Shown piece by piece: positions 56,940-64,000 of a stretch of DNA of 64,000 bases; positions within the stretch are counted from its first letter, which is position 1; every line of letters starts with the position of its first letter. Source of the stretch: Platanthera guangdongensis. Lineage: Eukaryota > Streptophyta > Magnoliopsida > Asparagales > Orchidaceae. The notes under the pieces were generated by a model that ran no database searches, was not told the origin of the DNA, and was given only the letters and a program-made list of their open reading frames with translations. The stretch is taken from positions 170,953,220 through 171,017,219 of the forward strand of contig CM077162.1 of NCBI GenBank assembly GCA_039583875.1, given 5' to 3'. Made by a program: the position numbers and the translations under genes.

Positions 56940-57210
56940 TCACCGAGCATGAACCTCTGAGAGGGAGACAGACGGGTAGCAACCCTGGATCGAGCGACGA
57001 CAATTATCACCCAAACTAACAGTGAAGTTCGGAGACGGCTCCATGGGAAGGTGGAGTTGTTGGGCCAATTGGGAGGAGAGGAAATTATAGCTCGCCCCGC
57101 TATCCACTAAGATAACAATGTGGTGGCCGCCGAGCCTGCCCGCCAACTTCATGGTTTGGTGCCCGAAAATGCCGCCCACGGAGAAACAAGGAAGCTCCAA
57201 ACGGTGGGCA
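56940..57210 (-). pseudogene. Ty3/gypsy retropepsin
   Basis: A minus-strand frame of 86 codons reads MKLAGRLGGHHIVILVDSGA then SYNFLSSQLAQQLHL, with the aspartic protease motif DSGA intact. It would mature the gag-pol polyprotein. Confidence 0.85.
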
Positions 57211-57314
57211 GAAGCATTCGCAGTGTCCTCGGGGGTTCCCTCCTCGAAGATTTCAAGGTTCTCAAAATCCGCTAAAGTCTCCTCTGGCTCGAAGTCGCCA
57301 ATGATGGCGCGGAA

Positions 57315-57492
57315 CTACTTGACCGCACACACGTGTGTGGGAGAATAGGGCTGGCGACAATAAAAACATAACCATTTATGACGGAGGTCATCAAACTCGC
57401 GGGTGGAGAAGCGTTGTGGAGGAGCCGGTCGATCAGACCGAGTTGCGTAAGGGGGCCGAGGGGGTGGGTGCTTTGTAGGCCCGGCCCGCCAC

Positions 57493-57527
<35 letters not shown>

Positions 57528-58353
57528 GCAGAATGCCGTCTCCCGGAGGTGGTGGTTGAGGAGACAAATCAGCCTCCACCAAACGGGCCATGTCGAGGGC
57601 GTCCGAAACCGTCCGTGGATGGTGTGTGTGGATGTTGGGCAAGAGGCCCTGCATGAAGAATCCGAGGTAGTGATCTGACGGTAAGATGGGGACATGGGTG
57701 ACGAGTGAGACAAACTCATCAATGTAATCATCAAGTGCGCCGGTCTAGCGGACCCCGCACAAGCATTCAATTGCGGACCCAGAATAGCGACTGTCGTAGC
57801 GACGGATCATCTCCCATTTGATCTTTGACCAAGAGATGGCCGAGTTGGACTGCCGAAGCCACCAGGCCCAATGAAGGGCGTAGCCGTTGAGTCCCACGAT
57901 GATAGTGGAGACTATCCTGCTCAGGAGTGTGGTGGAGGTCGAAATACTGTTTTGCTTTGGCGATCCACCCAATCGGGTCAACACCGAAAAAGGTGAGAAG
58001 ATCCAAAGCGATGGCGGAGCGACCCGCAAGAGGCGGGGTCGAGGAGTCCCCGCTGTAAGAGAGAGGCACCGCCCCGAGGATGGACGCACCAGCGAGTAGG
58101 CATGCAGAGCTGTTCGTGGATGAGGCGGCGGAGGGTTGGAGGGCGTCGATTTTGGCGTGAAAGGTGAGAATGGAGGCATGCATGAATGCTGCAAGGGATT
58201 CCTAGGTGTCGACGTGGCAGAGGAGGGCTTTGACAGAGCCCTCCTGCGGCGGATCAGGGGTGTAGCGGGTAGAAGGGGCCATCGCCGCAGGCGGAGAGTG
58301 CGGATCGGCGGAGCGGAACGCGGGATGGAACGGGACAACGTCGCAACTGACAC
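57315..58353 (-). pseudogene. Ty3/gypsy gag
   Basis: N-terminal blocks DLLTFFGVDPIGWIAKAKQY and, after a frameshift, LNGYALHWAWWLRQ and ISWSKIKWEMIRRYDSRYS match the plant gag core. A Pro/Arg-rich linker contains a 29-G run on the coding strand (57495-57523) read as poly-Gly. The knuckle CFYCRQPYSPTHVC (about 57325-57370) fits the CX2C...HxC form of this lineage. Confidence 0.8.
57495..57523. repeat. Poly-C tract (29 C)
   Basis: Longest homopolymer in the window, in gag of the minus-strand Ty3/gypsy. Length likely to vary and prone to sequencing error. Confidence 0.9.
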
Positions 58354-58497
58354 AGGCGTGATCCGGCGGAGCAGAATTGCGGCGTGGGACGGACGGGACC
58401 GCGGACTGTGCAGGACGGACGACGCGGTGCGGCTGGCTCGACAGCGAAGGAGAGCACCGGCGGCTTGTGGTGGGCGGGACGGTAGGGTCGGACCAAA

Positions 58498-58835
58498 TGT
58501 TACGCTAGAGTGAAATCCGGCTGGGGGAGAAGAGGTGTCGGCGGAAGAGTTATAGAGAAGGAGAACGAGAAGAGAAAGGAGGAATTAGGGTTAGGGAAAT
58601 CAAAAACAACGTTCATCCAACATAACCCAAAACAAACATACAACTCCCTCTATATAGTAGTGGGGTGCGACTAGCTGTCCACAAAATAGAAAAATACAAC
58701 GATGCTGGAATAATTAATTAAAAGTACTAAGCAACCTTCTCTTCCGTGGACCTGGTCTTAGCACGCGTTATTTGCGCCCGGCGCCTATAGGCCCGCCATG
58801 GAGTCTCGGTGTCAGTGTCATGCAAGTCCATACCT
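58498..58835 (-). repeat. 5' LTR of minus-strand Ty3/gypsy
   Basis: 338 bp; on the minus strand followed by a TTTGGTCCGACC primer-like sequence (58486-58497). TATA at about 58648-58660. Confidence 0.88.
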
Positions 58836-58840
58836 GTCCT

Positions 58841-59105
58841 ACTGTGAAAATCTTCTGGTTAACAAAACTTATTCCTGTTCTTACTTCTTCAACATAGCCT
58901 TGACACACTGTTCTTTAATATGACAGTCCATGTCTTTAGGATCTATACCCGCTATTAATTCATGTAGCAAAAGCCTTTCGCTCTTTTTGATGTGTGGAGA
59001 CCTTGTTCTATTTGTTCACTTGGAGAGTCTACTTTGTTTTGTTAATTTATTTCTACACGGTACTTCCTGCTTTTCTTTAATAAGATTCTGTTGATGTTCT
59101 TGCAG
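58841..59105. other. 3' end of giant intron
   Basis: AT-rich unique-looking sequence ending in a T-rich tract and TTCTTGCAG acceptor before exon 4. No element recognised. Confidence 0.6.
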
Positions 59106-59176
59106 ACACGGACTCTGGTAGCATTTCTAGGAGCAGATCAAATATTAAACCTTCAGCTTTTCTAAATATGGCCAAG
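59106..59176 (+). CDS. GTE protein, exon 4
   Basis: Acceptor TTCTTGCAG and donor AAG|GTTTCT. With the single base carried from exon 3 it encodes DTDSGSISRSRSNIKPSAFL then NMAK. This continues the SSSSDSDSGS pattern that follows the NET domain in GTE8-like proteins. Length (71 bp plus one base) keeps the frame. It lies 51.9 kb from exon 3. The small exon could be missed by annotation, splitting the gene. Confidence 0.78.
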
Positions 59177-59298
59177 GTTTCTATCAATTTATTTAATTTC
59201 TTTTTTTAGCGAATTACATGTTGCACTTTAGTATTTCTTTTCCTGATGTTGTGTTCTATTTTTTGCATTCACGTTCCTTTCCGTTTTCATTTTCTTAG

Positions 59299-59335
59299 GG
59301 AAATGGCCCTCAAATAGCTTCAAGTGCTGGAAAAG
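59299..59335 (+). CDS. GTE protein, exon 5
   Basis: Acceptor TTTTCTTAG ends at 59298; donor AAAAG|GTGATT. Encodes GNGPQIASSAGK in phase with exon 4 and ends one base into the next codon. Less conserved, so support comes from splice signals and phase. Following exons, including the C-terminal coiled coil, were not found in the window. Confidence 0.6.
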
Positions 59336-60007
59336 GTGATTATCTTTCACTTAGTGTTCTTCTAACCATTAGCATGTGTATCACTGTGATGTTGATAGAG
59401 ATCGATTATGAAGCTTTTGCTTTAATCTTGTTTTTCTATTTAGCATTCTGCATTTATATATTATAATTATTTTGCCTTATGCATTTGATTATTTCATATT
59501 TTATGGTCAAGAACTGAACAAGTGGTGTATTCCCTATTTATGATCTTGTTTTGCATAAACAGGTGCTTGTTTATTCAGGGTTGGCATGGCCTAGTTGATT
59601 TTATGCATTGGTTCAGCCATTCAATTTATTTCTCCTATGAGGGGGTTGGTTTGGGTTAAATTAAAAGGAAAGAAAAATAAATAGAACACAAGAAAAAACA
59701 ATATAGTGGGGAATATCCTGCATCTTAGTCTAGGGTTATGTGAAGGAGAAATTTGGTGGCTCCAGTAGCTGCACCTTGACCTACTGGTCTCCCTTCTCCC
59801 CTTCACCCGGTTTCTATTACCTCTTGGCTTCTGCCCATTTCTTGTTCCACAGCTTCTACTCCTCCATTTGCTTATAAAACATGATCATAAGATACTTCTC
59901 CTCTTCTTTATATATGTGAAAGTGGACACATTGAATATTGCCAAAATACCATTTGGGTTACATTAGTAAATATAAGCATATGCACAAGTAATTTTACGAT
60001 GCTGCAG
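59336..60007. other. Start of next GTE intron, unassigned
   Basis: AT-rich sequence following the exon 5 donor. No exon with an in-phase GTE-like sequence and no element termini seen. Confidence 0.5.
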
Positions 60008-60137
60008 TTTGTTCGGGGAGTCATAATTGTGTCAATAGCTCCATCTTGAAATTCGACCTTGTCTTCACGACTTTTGTTCGGGGAGTCGTAATTGTGTCAA
60101 TAGCTCCATCTTGAAATTCGACCTTGTCTTCACGACT
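60008..60137. repeat. 65-bp tandem duplication
   Basis: Two copies starting TTTGTTCGGGGAGTC at 60008 and 60073 differ at one base, suggesting a recent slippage or unequal exchange. Confidence 0.9.
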
Positions 60138-60139
60138 GA

Positions 60140-60660
60140 AGGCTGAAAGGGCTGCCAACTAGTGTAAGTGGATCCAAGTCCGCAAAGTCGTAGTCTTCAT
60201 CCTTGGCACTAATCAGTAAGCATGGTTCCTTAAGAGTGCATTTGTGTGTTGGCGAGTATGAATTGTTTGCATCTAAAACAATGGCCATTCCAATAAACTC
60301 TTGATACTCTTGGTGGGATAAGCACCGAGTTGGTGGTAGTATTGTGGTTGGTTGAACTGGCTGAGGTGGTGGCGTACAATCAATGGAGGACCAACTGGAG
60401 GTGGGGATCCAGTTGATGGAGTGGTGATTTAGGTTTAATAGGTGGCTGTGGGTGGCTAGGTATAGGAGGGAGGCTTGGTTGTGTAGCGTTACTTGTCAAG
60501 GCAATGAGTTTCTTAGTGCAGGAGAAAGTGGATAAGTTGCGGACATGAAAGTGCGTGTGAATGTGGGTCTGTAGACCCACTAAGAAATATCCTTGGTAAG
60601 GAACGAATCCGAATTGCTTAATCACAAAAATATGGGAGCACAAAAGCTTCTTGGCAAGGA
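60140..60660 (-). pseudogene. Retroelement gag-like remnant (weak)
   Basis: The minus strand has a Pro-rich stretch (PSLPPIPSHPQPPIKPKSPL) followed in another frame by WNGHCFRCKQF, reminiscent of the CFxC knuckle of Ty3/gypsy gag. Stops intervene; identity is uncertain. Confidence 0.3.
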
Positions 60661-60848
60661 TTTTGGAGGTATCTAGAAGGTAGTTATCTGGTCTTGAGAA
60701 GGAAGCAAGAGTTGCTTAACCGACCCCTAAAAATGGGGATTTTGACGGCCGACAGAGACTAGTAGTTTGGTGTTGAGCCAATTGATAGAATCTTCTATCA
60801 AATCAAAATTACTGTGAAATAAAATACATGGATACAACTCATGAGGTA

Positions 60849-62186
60849 TGTGAAAGGGTGAACAATCGTGACTTAAGCCTCTGAGAATTCTCTAGAGGGT
60901 AGGTGAATAGAGATTTAAAATTACTTGACTATTTATCAGATTTAAACAATCTCAGATTAGCTTTCATAATCACAACTACAATAAATTAAATAAATGCAAA
61001 ATAAAAAGTGCAGAAAAATAAATAGGGACAACACAAAAAATTTGCAAGCACTGAAGACACAGAGATATAGTAGTTCTCGAAAATCTAGGTACATCTACTC
61101 TTCTATCACCATGATAACCTTGATAAGGAGACTCTCAAAACCATGACTGAATCCTTTGAAAAAGAATTCTTAAAACTATTTACTCAGTCACAGAGTGTGT
61201 GTGTGAGAGAGAAAGGGAGATGATGAAGAATTGTCTTCTAAGTTGATTTCTTTTTCCACAGATTTCTGAGAACTCTTTAGGCACTAAGTGTTATGGATCT
61301 TCTTGATTGATGAATCTTTATATTCTCTTTATTTTTTTTTTCAGATTTCAATTTGCTTTTGATTTGTTTTATTTCCACATTTTGTTTTCAAAAGCAAAAA
61401 CTTTCAGTTATTTGATTTGCAATAAAAACAGCCATCCATATGAAAAACACCTTATCACTCTTAATATTTGAAAATAATGAATTGAACTCAAATTTAGGTG
61501 TGTGATTAAGATGCTATTAGACTTTGGTGAAATATTTGGTGGAGCTGAATCAAAAGATAGAGAAAGACTCAAAGTGGTGTATGCGAGGATATATGATGTA
61601 GGTATGAGTGCAAAAGCTCAAACGGGTCAAATGGTGACCTACATCATTTTTATGCTAATGATCCTACTTATGCAATTGTCTCGAGGATCGCTCGTGGCAA
61701 GTTCTAGCCATCGAGAAAGAATACCTTTCCGTTCGACTTGAGTAATATATCCATAATGATCTTCTACACACACTCCGACACTACCTCCAGACTCTACATT
61801 TTCAGATTAAGAGTAGAATAAACCATCTCTACGCACTTAGAAAAACATAATCCTAGTCGTATGTCGAGAAGTAGATTCTACACGAAATTCTACATGAGAT
61901 GCGTGCGCTCGACTAGGAGCACTACACGAGTCAACATTTTACTCCGTGATCCAAAACCTATGTAAGCACAAGAAATTCCTAATCACTATGAAAAGTTAAA
62001 TTTACCTAAGACTTGCAAATGGGCAAGTGCTCGTTTAAGTGGGTGTGGTGTGCATGACAATGATAGAATATTTAGCAATTAAAATAAAAGTTGGCAATTT
62101 GAAATCGAAATATCTGAAATTGAATTTAGCTTCTCACACGTGCTTGTGAAGTAATTCGAGTGTGAATGGGGCAACTTAATCTCACA
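60849..62186 (-). repeat. SIRE-like LTR (3' LTR of an element running off the window)
   Basis: Left edge TGTGAAAGGG with U5-like CTCTAGAGGGTAGGTGAATAG; right edge ATCTCACA followed by ACTCTCCCCCTAAAC, whose complement (TTTAGGGGGAGAGT) is a SIRE-type polypurine tract. About 1.34 kb, minus orientation, so the element body and 5' LTR lie to the right. Related in layout to the LTRs at 35748 and 46139 but diverged. Confidence 0.7.
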
Positions 62187-63490
62187 ACTCTCCCCCTAAA
62201 CTTATATGATGCTATGATTTGAAACAAATGTAGGAATTGAAAACAAGGAAGAGGAAAAAGATTATCCTATGTTTAGTAATTGAGCATACCCGAAGATGAC
62301 ATGAAATCCAAGAATGTTGCACTTCCTTAACTTTCAGCGTTACCTGCAGGGAGATTTGCTCCAAAAAAACAAAGAAAAATAGAGAAGCCAAAATAAAAAT
62401 CAACTAACTAAACTACACTTGGAAAAATAAAAATGCAGGTAAAAGTAAGATAACTGCTGAGATTATTGTTCTCACAACACGACTTATTCAAAAAGTTGAA
62501 GGTTCTAGCTGATATGAGTATGAAAAGAGAAATGTGCAGGTAATTGACCTAATATTAGTGTCGGTAGCGGGTACCGATACAACGATAAAACAGTTACCAC
62601 TCTATCTAAATAATAATGTGTGCTATTCACAAGTAAAAGAAATAGAATGTAAGAAGAGGAGTGTTCCTCGCTAATGTCATATAAATACAAATTATTGCCC
62701 AACAAGGTGTCATTTTTAGGGAGGATGCAGGAGGAGAAAGCAATGAATGAAGCTTTTTTTATGAAGGGGGGATTAACCTCCTCACACAAGGGAATGCTCT
62801 CCTAATTGACTTTAGCGCAATGCTCAATATCCTTCTTGGAGAGTCTGTGACAAATCAACCTGCGTGGGCTCAAATAATGAAGGGAGTATAGAAAATAAAA
62901 TAGAAGAAAGGCAAATAATCGACAATCGGGGGAGTGGTCCCGGCCTCACTCCTAACAGGTTCCGCCAACTGATCACCGTTAGTGTCATACGAGTTATGGC
63001 GAGGGGAATCTGAGAGCTCAAGTGCATCGGTGGTGAGTTGCATCTCCTCGTCCAATGAAGAAGTACAAATCTTCTCAATGGAAAGGACATCCTCCTCATC
63101 CCTCTTCGGCGCGTCATCGTGTTCCAAGTAGGCATGCTCCCTATCAGATAATAACATCCTCATCTCACTTTGGCGCGGCCTTGGGCTTTGAATCATCACC
63201 CTGCATAAAATTTTCAACAGGATCACTAGAATTAGGTGCAGACAACTCGTGTAAAGAAGGTGGAGGAACCGTGGTGATAACATCATTAGAGAATATGTGT
63301 GTTGATTCCTTCGGGGGTGAATCCTCAGATGACGATGAGTCTATGTGGCAGAAAGGCTCCACCATTTCAGAATATGGATCAACCACAATTCTAATTGTCA
63401 TATCCGTAATAGTCCCATGAAAACATGATGGTGCTGCGAATAGACCATCAGAGGCTGAAGAAGTGCTACCAAATAGGGAGTAGAAATGAT
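62187..63490 (-). other. Internal region of SIRE-like element with acidic frames
   Basis: Minus-strand frames (63165-63401, 62870-63286) encode Ser/Asp/Glu-rich sequence without a recognised domain. RNase H, which should precede the polypurine tract in a normal Copia, is not seen. Confidence 0.5.
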
Positions 63491-63808
63491 CTAGATGCTC
63501 GGTTCATCATCTTCCTCCATTTGGTGTTTAAATGCAACAAAATCCTTCAGAGCATGATCTGTGCTCCTACAAAACAAGCATTGTTTTCCATTTCCGCTCG
63601 GCCTTTGAGAGGCTGGGTTGAAATAGGAAGATGATGTCTGCGGTGGGGGCACATAGTTATAAGAATTGAGCGTGTCGTATGAAGTACCGTATGATAGCGG
63701 TACTCCATTAGGTGAGCCGTATGAATTATAGCTACGGTCTTCGACATAACATTCATCCCTAGAATGATTATAGTCTTCACACCATCGACATCGAGAATAA
63801 GAAAACAT
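63491..63808 (-). CDS. Small protein with two CCHC-type knuckles
   Basis: A 105-codon frame starts MFSYSRCRWC. It has a perfect CX2CX4HX4C knuckle, CRWCEDYNHSRDEC, near the N-terminus, a Tyr/Ser/Pro/Asn-rich linker and a second, CLFCRSTDHALKDF, in which the last Cys is Phe. Paired knuckles are typical of gag nucleocapsid regions. It lies inside a SIRE-like element without visible pol. It may be part of a larger gag starting right of here, or a remnant of a non-autonomous element. Function unknown. Confidence 0.5.
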   Translation of the reverse strand: MFSYSRCRWCEDYNHSRDECYVEDRSYNSYGSPNGVPLSYGTSYDTLNSYNYVPPPQTSSSYFNPASQRPSGNGKQCLFCRSTDHALKDFVAFKHQMEEDDEPSI

Positions 63809-64000
63809 GATGCTGCGTGGGTGGATTCACAAAATGAATTTTTAATCTTTGCATGAGTTAAATACGCCCAAAAGCAAATTAAATGGTTTGACCTACTTTG
63901 TAAAATGTTCAGAAAGAGTAGGAATAAATAAAGAAGGTGATTGTTAACCGCAACCCGTAATTTTCTAGTCGCACCCCAAAATTTCTCAATTTTTCGCGCC
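63809..64000. other. Window end, no gene recognised
   Basis: AT-rich internal sequence of the element beginning at 60849; nothing identified. Confidence 0.5.

Larger units (their letters stand above)
53104..58835 (-). mobile_element. Complete Ty3/gypsy element, minus strand
   Basis: TSD GTCCT at 53099-53103 and 58836-58840. LTRs 53104-53436 and 58498-58835 start TGTTACGCTAG; the left ends CCGTAACA, the right has mutated to CCATACCT. By eye they differ at roughly one base in ten, so it is older than the two intact Copia copies. Gag-pol is on the minus strand and broken by frameshifts and a 458-bp duplication. Confidence 0.92.
7204..59105 (+). other. Giant intron of the GTE gene (51.9 kb)
   Basis: Donor G|GTTTGTG at 7204 and acceptor TTCTTGCAG ending at 59105. 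Exon 3 ends one base into a codon; exon 4 begins with AC, completing GAC (Asp). The joined protein reads SESGSSSS then DTDSGSISRSRS, matching the Ser/Asp tract of GTE8-like proteins. The intron holds the nested transposons listed separately. Splicing is predicted, not shown. Confidence 0.75.

Noticed and set aside
58136..58513. 125-codon plus-strand frame, Arg/Gly-rich
   Set aside because: Antisense shadow of the Ty3/gypsy gag N-terminus, which has clear family motifs on the minus strand.
60380..60643. 87-codon frame as a possible host gene
   Set aside because: Pro-rich and short, without start context or conserved domain; more likely a decayed retroelement.

Overview
The window is nuclear DNA of a flowering plant. 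It has short spliced exons of a plant bromodomain (GTE-type) gene, Ty1/Copia and Ty3/gypsy LTR retrotransposons primed from initiator-Met tRNA, an Au-type SINE, hAT and PIF/Harbinger-like elements, and AT-rich spacer. Species cannot be named from the sequence. The transposon load and very long introns fit a large-genome plant, but that is inference.

There is one host gene, on the plus strand. Exons 1-3 lie at 5593-6825, 6907-6955 and 7045-7203. They encode a bromodomain, a NET domain and the start of a Ser-rich tract. The next two exons are far to the right, at 59106-59176 and 59299-59335. Reading phase and protein sequence continue exactly across the gap, so the gene has a predicted intron of 51,902 bp (7204-59105). 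The 3' exons encoding the C-terminus are not found before the window ends, so the intron starting at 59336 is at least 4.66 kb.

Layout: 1-1262 is the 5' end of a minus-strand Copia element. 1263-4800 holds GC-rich tandem repeats and a pair of MITE-like elements upstream of the gene. 4800-7203 holds the 5'UTR and exons 1-3. Within the giant intron come a 3'-truncated minus-strand Copia (10.1-14.57 kb); a complete plus-strand Copia (14827-20125, TSD CTTAT); a fossil Tat-like Ty3/gypsy element (about 21.3-52.95 kb) that appears to contain a deleted Copia (25200-27749, TSD GTCTC), a second Ty3/gypsy element (about 28.4-51.98 kb), and within that a SIRE-like Copia (35748-47787, TSD CACTG), itself carrying two solo LTRs, an hAT element and a hairpin MITE; then a complete minus-strand Ty3/gypsy (53104-58835, TSD GTCCT). 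The last intron carries another SIRE-like LTR (60849-62186) and an internal region with a small double-CCHC reading frame.

All transposon coding regions recognised here have frameshifts, stops or deletions. None looks able to encode a complete set of transposition proteins. The host gene looks intact as far as it can be read. The main biological interest is the host gene spliced across a multi-level nest of elements, the CG-rich dyad arrays in the U3 of unrelated LTRs, a gag-to-RNase H deletion derivative, and a cluster of tRNA-like SINEs.
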